Notes: generated from the sequence alone by a model not told the origin. A stretch of DNA of 13,187 bases from Streptomyces regalis (GCF_001509475.1 NZ_LLZG01000078.1:1-13187); one strand, 5' to 3'; shown: positions 1 to 6,024, numbered from the stretch's first letter. Numbers and translations: made by a program.

Positions 1-15
1 GTGGACGAAGGAGGC

Positions 16-44
16 GGGGGCGGGGGCGGGGTGCCGGGGCCGGG
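16..44 (+). other. G-run cluster (potential G-quadruplex)
   Basis: Five G tracts (5, 5, 4, 4 and 3 bases) are separated by loops of 1, 1, 4 and 2 bases, about 45 bases upstream of the acetyltransferase start. The spacing fits the usual G-quadruplex rule. In GC-rich DNA such runs can arise by chance, and no function is shown. Confidence 0.4.
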
Positions 45-75
45 AAAATTCGGCGACACCCCGCGCCCGTCCACC

Positions 76-81
76 TACCGT
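76..81 (+). promoter_or_regulatory. Leaderless -10 box of the Eis-type gene
   Basis: TACCGT matches TANNNT and ends 7 bases before the ATG at 89. No Shine-Dalgarno sequence lies between, so transcription probably starts at or next to the A of the ATG. The box overlaps the alternative GTG at 80, which argues against that start. No convincing -35 is visible. Confidence 0.5.
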
Positions 82-88
82 GGGCCGC

Positions 89-1348
89 ATGAGCCGTCCC
101 GAATCCCCCATCGACGTCCGCCCGATCACCGAGGCCGACCTCCCCGACTGGATCAGGGCCCTGAACACCGGCTTCCTGCGCACCCCCGACGTCGCCGAGA
201 CGGAGATCGCGGACCGCAAGTCGTACATCGTCCCGGCCCGCACGCTGGGTGCCTTCGACGCCGGCCGCTGCATCGCCACCTTCCGGTCGTTCGCGCAGGA
301 GATCACCGCGGTCGGCGGCACCCCGGTCCCCGCCGACGCCATCTCCAACGTCACCGTCACCCCCACCCACCGCCGCCGCGGCCTGCTCACCCGCATGATG
401 GCCCAGGATCTGGCCGCCGCGAAGGAACGCGGGGACGTCGTCGCGACCCTGATCGCCGCCGAGTACCCGATCTACGGCCGTTACGGCTTCGGCCCCGCCA
501 CGTCGACGGCCCAGTGGACCGTCGACGTCCCCCGGACCGGCCTCGACCCGCGGTGGGCCGGTCCCGAGGACGGCGGCCGTATCGACCTCGTGGACGGGGC
601 GGACGTACGCAAGATCGGCCCGGAGCTGTTCGAGAGGGTGCGGCGCGCCCAGCCGGGTGCCGTCGACCGGGACGAGCGCTGGTGGCTGGTCAACACGGGG
701 GTGCTGCGCCTGGACCGGTCCCCGTGGACCGAGCCCTTCTTCGCCGTGTACCGCTCGGCGGGCGGCGAGGTCGAGGGGCTGGTGTCGTACACGGCGGACG
801 ACCACTGGGGTGACGGCAAGCAGCCGTTGAACACGGCGACCGTGAACTGGCTGATCGCGGCGACACCGGACGCCGAGCGCGCCCTGTGGCGCTACCTGTG
901 CTCGATCGACTGGATCACCACGGTCAAGAGCGGCTGGCGGGCCCCCGACGACCTGCTACCCCTCTATCTGCCCGATCCGCGGGCCGCCCGGGTCACGACG
1001 CTGGCGGACTGGCTGTGGGTGCGGATCCTGGATGTCGTACGGGCGCTGGAGGCGCGGACGTACGAGGGGCAGGGGGCGCTGGTGCTGGAGGTCGTGGATG
1101 CGGGTGGGCTGACCGGCGGGCGGTATCTGCTTCAGGCGTCGGAGGGCGGGGCGTCCTGTACGCCGACCGCAGCGGCCGCCGAACTCACCCTCGATGTCGC
1201 CGACTTGGGCCGTCTCTGGCTCGGCGACGAGTCCGTCGTGCGGCTCGTCGCGCTGGGTCGGGTGCGGGAAGAACGAGCGGGCGCCGCCCGGGTGGCCGAC
1301 GCCCTGCTGCGTACGTCCAGGCGACCTTGGTGCCCGGACATCTTCTGA
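89..1348 (+). CDS. Eis-type GNAT N-acetyltransferase
   Basis: This gene encodes 419 aa, close to the usual size of the Eis (enhanced intracellular survival) family, which acetylates amines such as aminoglycosides or lysine side chains with acetyl-CoA. Residues 8-140 form the N-terminal GNAT domain. The acetyl-CoA-binding strand and loop [11 protein letters not shown] lies at 88-98. IYGRYGFG at 128-135 is the family's tyrosine-containing segment. A second GNAT-like region follows, and the C-terminal SCP2-like domain ends in a free Phe, as in Eis, where the terminal carboxylate acts as the catalytic base. I chose the ATG at 89 because a -10 box ends 7 bases upstream and would overlap a GTG start at 80. 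The gene is monocistronic, with a strong hairpin about 160 bases downstream. The family is clear but the substrate cannot be read from sequence, so I give no gene symbol. Confidence 0.93.
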   Translation: MSRPESPIDVRPITEADLPDWIRALNTGFLRTPDVAETEIADRKSYIVPARTLGAFDAGRCIATFRSFAQEITAVGGTPVPADAISNVTVTPTHRRRGLLTRMMAQDLAAAKERGDVVATLIAAEYPIYGRYGFGPATSTAQWTVDVPRTGLDPRWAGPEDGGRIDLVDGADVRKIGPELFERVRRAQPGAVDRDERWWLVNTGVLRLDRSPWTEPFFAVYRSAGGEVEGLVSYTADDHWGDGKQPLNTATVNWLIAATPDAERALWRYLCSIDWITTVKSGWRAPDDLLPLYLPDPRAARVTTLADWLWVRILDVVRALEARTYEGQGALVLEVVDAGGLTGGRYLLQASEGGASCTPTAAAAELTLDVADLGRLWLGDESVVRLVALGRVREERAGAARVADALLRTSRRPWCPDIF

Positions 1349-1403
1349 GGCTCCTCTCTGCCGGCGACAGGTCTGCTCATCCGTAGCGAGCTGTTCAGTT
1401 GTG

Positions 1404-1488
1404 GTTGTGGGCTGTGCGCCTGCATCTGTATGCGGTTGTGGCTGTGCGGGTTCGCTGTTCGGTTGTCGATGTGAAGTTGTGGCTGTGC
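1404..1488. repeat. GT-rich interspersed direct repeats
   Basis: GTTGTGGCTGTGC occurs exactly at 1435-1447 and 1476-1488, and with one extra G at 1404-1417. Start spacings are 31 and 41 bases, so this is not a regular tandem array. The surrounding strand is markedly G/T-rich and unlike the coding DNA on either side. No gene is supported here. Confidence 0.55.
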
Positions 1489-1504
1489 CTTTGGTGCAGA
1501 CCGA

Positions 1505-1539
1505 CCGGGCTCCCGGCTCCCCTCCGGAAGGGAGCCCGG
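1505..1539. terminator. Bidirectional hairpin terminator
   Basis: CCGGGCTCCC (1505-1514) and GGGAGCCCGG (1530-1539) form a perfect 10-bp stem with a 15-base loop. The loop can fold competitively as GGCTCCC (1515-1521) with GGGAGCC (1530-1536). It sits between the convergent acetyltransferase gene and small hydrophobic gene 1. It has no T-run, which is common for actinomycete terminators. Confidence 0.65.
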
Positions 1540-1582
1540 ACGGCCGAACCTGGTCGCCGGGTCCTGGAGGACAGGACCCTAG

Positions 1583-1754
1583 GCCCTGTCGTCAAATTCC
1601 CGCCTGCCGCGCGACGCCTGGCACGCACGCTCGCCGCGTTGCCGAACCGCCCACGTGGCTCCGCCACGAGGGCGCTCCGGCGCCTTGCGATCGCACGCAC
1701 CAGACGCCGCGCGGCCCGCCCTCCGGGCGGACGACGGGAATTTGACGACAGGAC
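1583..1754. mobile_element. MITE-like foldback element, 172 bp
   Basis: The left end GCCCTGTCGTCAAATTCCCG (1583-1602) and the inverted right end (1735-1754) match at 19 of 20 positions. They are flanked by CTAG at 1579-1582 and 1755-1758, read as a 4-bp target duplication. A 2-bp TA duplication with ends beginning GG fits equally well. Pairing continues inward imperfectly to a central CCACGTGG...CCACGAGG hairpin near 1666. The right arm carries an extra CCGCCC-TCC-GGGCGG hairpin. No transposase is encoded, so movement would need one supplied in trans. A 4-bp CTAG target fits the IS5 group, but this is inference. The right-hand CTAG contains the stop codon of small hydrophobic gene 1. Confidence 0.75.
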
Positions 1755-1934
1755 CTAGTGGGCGAGCAGCATCACGAGGATCACCGCGCCGATGCCGCCG
1801 ATCATGGTGTTCTTTGCCTTGATGCCGATGGACAGCGCCAGGAAGGCGATGATGCCCATCGGCCCGTACTTCCACTGGACGAGCTGCTCGAATCCGATGG
1901 CGAGTGCGGCGACGGCGAGGTAGACGAGCGGCAT
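1755..1934 (-). CDS. Small hydrophobic membrane protein, paralogue 1
   Basis: This gene encodes 59 aa with three short hydrophobic stretches (about residues 2-15, 24-38 and 44-58), so it is probably a tiny membrane protein. The family pattern, shared with the genes at 3089-3277 and 5103-5288, is EQ at 16-17, QWKYG at 20-24, IGIKAK at 36-41 and IGAV near 48-51. I chose the ATG at 1934, not the longer frame to 2066, because GAAGGAG lies 6 bases upstream and paralogue 2 starts at the same aligned residue. The gene is divergent from GntR regulator 1, with a perfect palindrome between them. The stop codon TAG lies in the CTAG flank of the MITE, so insertion occurred exactly at the gene end without altering the protein. 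Function is unknown. Confidence 0.75.
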   Translation of the reverse strand: MPLVYLAVAALAIGFEQLVQWKYGPMGIIAFLALSIGIKAKNTMIGGIGAVILVMLLAH

Positions 1935-2010
1935 GCCGGTCTCCTTCGGGGCGATGGTCGAGAGATCCCACTCTGGTGGCCAACCTTTGGAAAGTTTGAC
2001 CATGTTGCCT

Positions 2011-2027
2011 AAGTTGGCGACCAACTT
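2011..2027. promoter_or_regulatory. Palindromic operator candidate, GntR 1 / small gene 1
   Basis: AAGTTGG-CGA-CCAACTT is a perfect 7-3-7 palindrome in the divergent region between small hydrophobic gene 1 and GntR 1. The same half-site recurs as an array in the second divergent region (3324-3361). It is a likely binding site for one or both GntR proteins. No experimental footprint is available. Confidence 0.6.
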
Positions 2028-2077
2028 CACTGTACTTATGACCGCTTGGACGCGTCTCATAACCACCTTCCCCGGAA

Positions 2078-2107
2078 CTGCCTAAAGATGGCGGGAAGTT
2101 GTAGTGT
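2078..2107 (+). promoter_or_regulatory. Leaderless promoter of GntR 1
   Basis: The -10 box TAGTGT (2102-2107) ends 6 bases before the GTG at 2114. A weak -35 candidate CTGCCT (2078-2083) lies 18 bases upstream. The whole region is repeated in front of GntR 2: AACTGCC, an AGATGG block, and GTTGTAG(T/C)GTTTGGTCGTG. Conservation through to the GTG supports that codon as both transcription and translation start. Confidence 0.6.
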
Positions 2108-2113
2108 TTGGTC

Positions 2114-3025
2114 GTGGAGCCGAAACCCGTCTCCGTCAATGGGCGGAAGAGTGCACAGCGGCCACAGAAGTCACATCGGGAGGTGGCCGACGCGCTGCGC
2201 GCCCGGATCACCGCGGGCGAGTTGCGGCCCGGCCAGCGCATGCCCACCCAGGCCAAGCTGGCCGACGAGTTCGGCGTCGAGCGCGGAGCAGTACGCCAGG
2301 CCCTGCGCATCCTGCAGTCGGAGCACCTGCTCACCAATGTATCCAAAGGGGCCCCGGCGACGGTCGCACCCGACCTCGGCAGGGCGCTGACCGGCCCCGG
2401 AGCCCCGCCGCAGCCCACCATGGTGGCCCTCGCCCCGCGCATCGCCGCCGCCTTCGCGGCCCCGCACGTCGAGATCGACGCCCTGTGTCTCACCTCGGTC
2501 TCCCTCACGCTCGCCATCGGCGAACCGCTCCGCCAGATTCACGCCGGACAGCTGAAACCGGCCAAGGTCGACGTCCGTGTGCTCTTGCCGAGCCGCGACA
2601 TCTCGCTCGCCTTCCCGACGCCGGTGGACGCCTCGGCCGACGACGCCGACGAACAGCTGCGCCGGCGCTGGCTAATCCAGCGCAACGCCCAGGGCCAGGT
2701 GCTCCAGCACAATCTGCTGGCGCTGCGCACCACACACGGCATCGACGTCCAGGTCAGCTTCCGTGCGCTGCCGTTCACTCCGCCGGTGAAGCTGTACCTG
2801 CTCAACAGCACGGAGGCGCTCTTCGCGTACTACACACTGGCGCGCAGCGAGGTGGAGATCGACCACCAGCAGCTGGAGATGTACGACGCCCCGGGCCTCC
2901 AGTCGTTGCTGTTCGCCTTCGAGCAGGGGGCCGGGCTGCGGGACACGACGTTCGTGGAGCAGTCGCATGTGTGGTTCAACGCACTGTGGGAGACGATCAG
3001 TTCGGAGCTGGTGCTCACGAGCTGA
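2114..3025 (+). CDS. GntR-type regulator with PLD/TrmB-like C-terminal domain, copy 1
   Basis: This 303-aa protein has a GntR winged helix at about residues 20-80 (PTQAKLADEFGVERGAVRQA at 44-63 holds the helix-turn-helix). A linker leads to a C-terminal domain from about 100 that is not recognisably the UTRA, FCD or aminotransferase domain of standard GntR subfamilies. That domain alternates strands and helices. PVKLYLLN (224-231) sits where phospholipase-D-like proteins have HxKxxxxD, with the Lys kept and His and Asp replaced. This suggests an inactive, ligand-sensing PLD fold, as in TrmB; the fold is inferred. Copy 2 (3437-4306) is a close paralogue sharing VSVNG at residues 6-10, which supports the GTG start over the TTG at 2108. 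It is divergent from small gene 1. Its stop codon lies inside a 17-bp inverted repeat. Confidence 0.85.
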   Translation: MEPKPVSVNGRKSAQRPQKSHREVADALRARITAGELRPGQRMPTQAKLADEFGVERGAVRQALRILQSEHLLTNVSKGAPATVAPDLGRALTGPGAPPQPTMVALAPRIAAAFAAPHVEIDALCLTSVSLTLAIGEPLRQIHAGQLKPAKVDVRVLLPSRDISLAFPTPVDASADDADEQLRRRWLIQRNAQGQVLQHNLLALRTTHGIDVQVSFRALPFTPPVKLYLLNSTEALFAYYTLARSEVEIDHQQLEMYDAPGLQSLLFAFEQGAGLRDTTFVEQSHVWFNALWETISSELVLTS

Positions 3026-3038
3026 TCGTCTCCCACAG
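2984..3038 (+). terminator. Long hairpin overlapping the GntR 1 stop codon
   Basis: CTGTGGGAGACGATCAG (2984-3000) is followed by its perfect inverted copy at 3022-3038. Allowing one G-T pair, the stem extends to 21 pairs around a 13-base loop (3005-3017). The left arm is coding (end of LWETIS) and the right arm holds the TGA. TTT follows at 3041-3043. It also faces the convergent end of small gene 2, so it may terminate in both directions. Confidence 0.75.
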
Positions 3039-3088
3039 CGTTTGACCTGTGTGTTCGTTGCACTGCCGGCACGCCTGGTACCCATGGC

Positions 3089-3277
3089 TCACAGGGCGGG
3101 GCCCGAGATCAGGAGGGCGAGGACGACGGCCCCGATCGAACTGACCGCGGGGCTCTTGGCCTTGATGCCTATGGTGAGCAGCAGCAGGCCGATGATGCCG
3201 GTGGCACCGTACTTCCACTGGAGGGTCTGCTCGACGCCGACGACGAACACGGCGGAGAGGAGTGCGAGGACGGGCAT
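3089..3277 (-). CDS. Small hydrophobic membrane protein, paralogue 2
   Basis: This 62-aa protein aligns without gaps to paralogue 1 from the first Met. It shares EQ (16-17), QWKYG (20-24), GII (27-29), IGIKAK (36-41) and IGAV, and has the same three hydrophobic stretches. The ATG at 3277 has AAGGGGG about 8 bases upstream. The gene is divergent from GntR 2 across a region of repeated CCAACT elements and convergent with GntR 1 across the long hairpin. The pairing of a small hydrophobic gene with a divergent GntR gene therefore occurs twice, which suggests that the regulators control these peptides. Function is unknown. A membrane anchor, sensor or pore-like role is possible, but nothing in the sequence decides. 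Confidence 0.78.
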   Translation of the reverse strand: MPVLALLSAVFVVGVEQTLQWKYGATGIIGLLLLTIGIKAKSPAVSSIGAVVLALLISGPAL

Positions 3278-3323
3278 CTGTGTTTCCCCCTTCGGGCTCC
3301 TGGGGATGGAAGGATTACTTCCG

Positions 3324-3361
3324 CCAACTCAACCAACTTGACGCCAACTCTGACTAAGTTG
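3324..3361. promoter_or_regulatory. Operator array, GntR 2 / small gene 2
   Basis: CCAACT occurs at 3324-3329, 3333-3338 and 3344-3349, and its inverse AAGTTG at 3356-3361. Start-to-start spacings are 9, 11 and 12 bases, roughly one helical turn. The half-sites match the palindrome at 2011-2027. This fits cooperative binding by the GntR proteins on one DNA face, by inference from the repeats alone. Confidence 0.6.
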
Positions 3362-3400
3362 TCCCCACTTGGCCCCTACTTTGAAACAAGCTACAAACAA

Positions 3401-3430
3401 CTGCCCATAGATGGGTGAGAGTTGTAGCGT
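3401..3430 (+). promoter_or_regulatory. Leaderless promoter of GntR 2
   Basis: The -10 box TAGCGT (3425-3430) ends 6 bases before the GTG at 3437. The -35 candidate CTGCCC (3401-3406) has an 18-base spacer. It is a near copy of the GntR 1 promoter, including GTTGTAG and TTTGGTCGTG around the start. Confidence 0.6.
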
Positions 3431-3436
3431 TTGGTC

Positions 3437-4306
3437 GTGACTCAGGAGAACGTGTCAGTGAACGGCAGCAGGAGACTCTCGCCCCAGGAGATCGCCGACA
3501 TCCTGCGGGAACGGATCCGCGTCGGAGACCTGAAGGCGGGCGACCGCCTGCCCACCCAGGCCGAACTGGCCGATGAGTTCGGCGTCGAGCGAGGAACCGT
3601 ACGCCAGGCCCTGCGCGCGCTCCAGGAAGACGGTCTCCTCACCAACGTGAGCCGGGGCAGCCCGCCGCGGATCGCCGCGTCGTCGCCGGGGTGGGAGGGA
3701 CCGCAGCCGACGATGGTCGGGCTGGCGCCACGGCTGACGGAGGCGTTCGCGGCGGCGCACGTCCGCATCGATGCCGTCTGCCTCACGGCCGAGAGTCTGA
3801 TGCTCGCCCTGGGCGAGCCGATCCGCCTGATCCATGAGGGCACCCTCCGTCCCGAGTCGATCGACGTCCGCATCCTGCTGCCGTCCCGGGACATCAACCT
3901 CGCGTTTCCCGTCCCGCTCGAGAGCAGCGAGGGTGACCGGGTCCACCAGCGCTGGCTGGCGATGCGCAACGCCCAGGCGCAGGTGCTGCGGCACAACCTG
4001 CAGGCCGTGCGGTCCACCCACGGCATCGACGTGCACGTCACCTTCCGCGCGCTGCCCTTCACTCCGCCGGTCAAGCTGTACCTGCTCAACGACGCGGAAG
4101 CGCTGATCGGCTACTACGTTCTCGCCGAGCGGCGGGAGGAGTACGAGGAGGAGACGCTGGAGATGTACGACACCCTGGGCTCGAAGTCCGTCCTCTTCTC
4201 CTTCGTGAAGCAGTCCGGTGCACGGGACGCGGCGTTCGTGGAGGAATCCCAGAAGTGGTTCGACGCCCTCTGGGAAACCATCACCACGGACCTGACACTC
4301 TCCTAG
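3437..4306 (+). CDS. GntR-type regulator with PLD/TrmB-like C-terminal domain, copy 2
   Basis: This 289-aa protein is a paralogue of the regulator at 2114-3025. The GntR winged helix spans about residues 16-76 (PTQAELADEFGVERGTVRQA at 39-58). The C-terminal effector-like domain runs from about 90 to 289, with PVKLYLLN at 211-218 as a degenerate HxKxxxxD motif. Both copies share PTMV(A/G)LAPR, (V/I)DVR(V/I)LLPSRDI, THGIDV, the ALPFTPPVKLYLLN segment, EMYD and LWETI. It lacks a terminator of its own. Its TAG overlaps the GTG of HAD 1 by one base, so the two are probably translationally coupled. The GTG at 3437 is preferred over the TTG at 3431 because of the leaderless promoter and the VSVNG alignment. 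The ligand is unknown; a phosphorylated substrate or product of the neighbouring enzymes is a reasonable guess. Confidence 0.85.
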   Translation: MTQENVSVNGSRRLSPQEIADILRERIRVGDLKAGDRLPTQAELADEFGVERGTVRQALRALQEDGLLTNVSRGSPPRIAASSPGWEGPQPTMVGLAPRLTEAFAAAHVRIDAVCLTAESLMLALGEPIRLIHEGTLRPESIDVRILLPSRDINLAFPVPLESSEGDRVHQRWLAMRNAQAQVLRHNLQAVRSTHGIDVHVTFRALPFTPPVKLYLLNDAEALIGYYVLAERREEYEEETLEMYDTLGSKSVLFSFVKQSGARDAAFVEESQKWFDALWETITTDLTLS

Positions 4307-5079
4307 TGACTTCAGATACGACGGATACGGCGCAGACTGAACCGGTGGCAGCACAGCCGGAGTACGACACCGAGAGGCTCAAGGAACTGATCGCGGGTGC
4401 GCGGGTCGTCCTGTGGGACTTCGACGGGCCGATCTGCACGCTGTTCGCCCGGCACCCGTCCGTAGGCGTGGCCGCCGGGTTCGTGGAGTGGCTGAACAGG
4501 CTCGGCCTGGCCGAGCTGCTGGATGAGAAGGAGCGGCGGCTCGAGGACCCGCAGGCGGTGCTGCGCGCGATCGACAGACGGCACCGTGGCAGTGACCTGG
4601 TGGCGGAGATGGAGGAACGTCTCACCAAGGAGGAACTCCACGCGGCTGCCGGCGCCATGCCCACCGCGTGGGCCGACCCGTTGATACGTACCTGGAAGGC
4701 GGTGGGCTCTCGCCTGGCCATCACGACGAACAACTCACCGCAGGCGGTTCGCAAGTACCTGAAGAGCCGCGACCTGCTCTCCTGCTTCGCCCCTCACATA
4801 TACGGCCGCACCCGGGATCTCGGCCTCCTCAAACCCGACCCGCACTGTCTCAACCGCGCACTGAACGCGATGGGGGCGCACCCGTCCACCGCTCTGATGA
4901 TCGGCGACTCCCTGTTCGACGCCACCGCTGCTCACCGGGCCGGCGTCTCCTTCCTCGGCTATGCACGCGACGAGGACAAGGAGAAGTCCCTGCGGGAGGC
5001 CGAAGTCGAGGACATCGTCGGCTCCCTGGAGCCCCTGCTGCGGTTGCTGCGGGAGAGGCCGACCAACCTGACTGGTTGA
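4306..5079 (+). CDS. HAD-superfamily hydrolase, copy 1
   Basis: This 257-aa protein is a probable phosphatase acting on a small phosphorylated molecule. All four HAD motifs are visible: motif I DFDGP with nucleophile Asp38 and Asp40, motif II at ITTNN with Thr140/141, motif III Lys176 in KPDPH, and motif IV GDSLFD at 200-205. A helical cap of about 90 residues sits between motifs I and II (C1 type), as in phosphoglycolate-phosphatase-like enzymes. The first 25 residues are acidic and probably disordered. I chose the GTG at 4306 because it overlaps the GntR 2 stop codon (TAGTG); the longer open frame from 4255 would run inside GntR 2. It is paralogous to the HAD gene on the opposite strand (4735-6024), sharing FDGP(I/L)C(S/T)LF and KPDPHC. 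The substrate is not identifiable. Confidence 0.88.
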   Translation: MTSDTTDTAQTEPVAAQPEYDTERLKELIAGARVVLWDFDGPICTLFARHPSVGVAAGFVEWLNRLGLAELLDEKERRLEDPQAVLRAIDRRHRGSDLVAEMEERLTKEELHAAAGAMPTAWADPLIRTWKAVGSRLAITTNNSPQAVRKYLKSRDLLSCFAPHIYGRTRDLGLLKPDPHCLNRALNAMGAHPSTALMIGDSLFDATAAHRAGVSFLGYARDEDKEKSLREAEVEDIVGSLEPLLRLLRERPTNLTG

Positions 5080-6024
5080 CTGGTCCGGCGCTCGACTCCG
5101 GTTCAGGCCTGGGCCATGAACAGGACGAGCACCATCACCCCCGCGGACGTGCAGGTCCTGCTGTGTGCCTGGAGCCCGATGACTACGAGGAACAGGCCCA
5201 GCATCAGCACCGCCCCGTAGGGCGACTGGAGGACTTGCTCCGCGAAGGCGAGTCCGATGCGCAGCAGCGTCTTTCCGCCGAGCAGCATGGAGCCGCTGCG
5301 CCGCCTGTATGACCGGCTGATGCGAGGAGACCACGGCCTCCGCTCCGCTCTCCTTCATGTCCGCGGCCCGGGACGGTTTCCGGGTGTATCCGAGAAAACA
5401 GGTCCCGGCCGACCGGGCGGCCTTGAAGTCGGAGAGCGTGTCGCCGACGAGAAGACAGTGGGAGGCGTCGAGGGAGAGTTCCTCGAGGGCGCGCTCGACG
5501 CAGTGCGGATCCGGCTTCATGAGCCGTGCGTCGTCCGGGTTCCGGCCGAATACACCGTGAAATGTCGAACCGAGCCGGATATCGGGCCGGTCGAGGAATT
5601 TCCGGATCGGCTCCTCGGCATTGTTGCTCACGACGGCCAGGCGCATGCGGAGTCCGGAGAGCAACTCCATGAGAGGGACGGTGTCCGGCGCCGGTACGGC
5701 CGTCTCGACGGCATTCTCCTCCGCCCGCGCGACGATGCCCTCGGCGAGCTCGAGCGGTCGGGCACTGGGCCGTGCGGGAGCTGCCTCGTACATGTCCCTG
5801 AGGTGCCGAAGGATGTCGTGCGAGTCGGAGCAGTGCTCGACCTCCGGAGCGAGGGGACTCCACCCCCGGTGCGCTCGCGCCGTCTCCTTGATCTCGTCGG
5901 CCACGTCCTTCGTGGGCAGGCCACCGAAGAGGGAGCAGAGGGGCCCGTCGAAGTCGAGGAGAACCGCCTTTGTCCTTTTGAGGAGGGCCGGCAGCACATC
6001 CTGGTCGTCGATCGCGTCACCCAA
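4735..6024 (-). CDS. HAD-superfamily hydrolase, copy 2, with over-long open 3' end
   Basis: The first ~248 residues are a complete HAD phosphatase paralogous to copy 1. Motif I is DFDGP (Asp24, Asp26), motif II Ser133 in VVSNN, motif III Lys170 in KPDPHC, and motif IV GDTLSD (194-199). The family should end near 5280, but this frame stays open to 4735 (429 aa). It passes through small gene 3 in another frame and lies antisense to the last 345 bases of HAD 1. That ~180-residue tail is Arg/Pro/Gly-rich, resembles a shadow frame and is probably not native. A lost stop, a frameshift or a sequencing error could explain it. The TTG at 6024 is chosen because GGGAGG lies 4 bases upstream and the motif I spacing fits. 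It diverges from the kinase genes. The function of the HAD part is secure; the C-terminus is not. Confidence 0.68.
   Translation of the reverse strand: MGDAIDDQDVLPALLKRTKAVLLDFDGPLCSLFGGLPTKDVADEIKETARAHRGWSPLAPEVEHCSDSHDILRHLRDMYEAAPARPSARPLELAEGIVARAEENAVETAVPAPDTVPLMELLSGLRMRLAVVSNNAEEPIRKFLDRPDIRLGSTFHGVFGRNPDDARLMKPDPHCVERALEELSLDASHCLLVGDTLSDFKAARSAGTCFLGYTRKPSRAADMKESGAEAVVSSHQPVIQAAQRLHAARRKDAAAHRTRLRGASPPVALRGGADAGPVPRSHRAPGTQQDLHVRGGDGARPVHGPGLNRSRAPDQSTSQVGRPLPQQPQQGLQGADDVLDFGLPQGLLLVLVACIAEEGDAGPVSSGGVEQGVADHQSGGRVRPHRVQCAVETVRVGFEEAEIPGAAVYVRGEAGEQVAALQVLANRLR
5103..5288 (-). CDS. Small hydrophobic membrane protein, paralogue 3
   Basis: This 61-aa protein is a divergent third member of the small hydrophobic family. 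EQ (17-18), Q21, YG (24-25) and IG(L)QAH (37-42) align with EQ, Q, YG and IGIKAK of paralogues 1 and 2 with a one-residue offset, followed by a final hydrophobic stretch. The ATG at 5288 is supported by this alignment but has no Shine-Dalgarno sequence. It begins exactly where the HAD 2 domain ends, on the same strand and in the +1 frame. The ancestral arrangement was therefore probably a coupled HAD-small protein pair, and the missing HAD stop codon may have broken that coupling. It differs from the other two in lacking WK before YG. Function is unknown. Confidence 0.6.
   Translation of the reverse strand: MLLGGKTLLRIGLAFAEQVLQSPYGAVLMLGLFLVVIGLQAHSRTCTSAGVMVLVLFMAQA

Noticed and set aside
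80..88. A GTG start giving the acetyltransferase three extra residues
   Set aside because: The codon overlaps the -10 box TACCGT, and no ribosome site precedes it.
1..813. A 270-codon frame open from the left edge on the plus strand
   Set aside because: It is Arg/Pro/Gly-rich and out of phase with the well-supported acetyltransferase, with no domain; a shadow frame.
1404..1488. A CRISPR-like or satellite array
   Set aside because: There are only three short copies with unequal spacing and no spacers or cas genes; no CRISPR array is seen anywhere in the window.
1579..2517. A 312-codon minus-strand frame crossing the MITE, small gene 1 and GntR 1
   Set aside because: It spans a mobile element and is antisense to a clear regulator, and its composition is typical of a shadow.
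1755..4306. A type II toxin-antitoxin reading of the small peptide/GntR pairs
   Set aside because: The genes are divergent rather than co-transcribed, the GntR proteins are too large for antitoxins, and no toxin family is recognisable. I keep this only as an untested idea.
5064..5078. A CAACC-TGACT-GGTTG hairpin at the end of HAD 1 as a terminator
   Set aside because: The stem has only 5 bp and is too weak to claim. It resembles the operator half-site but lies inside the gene end.
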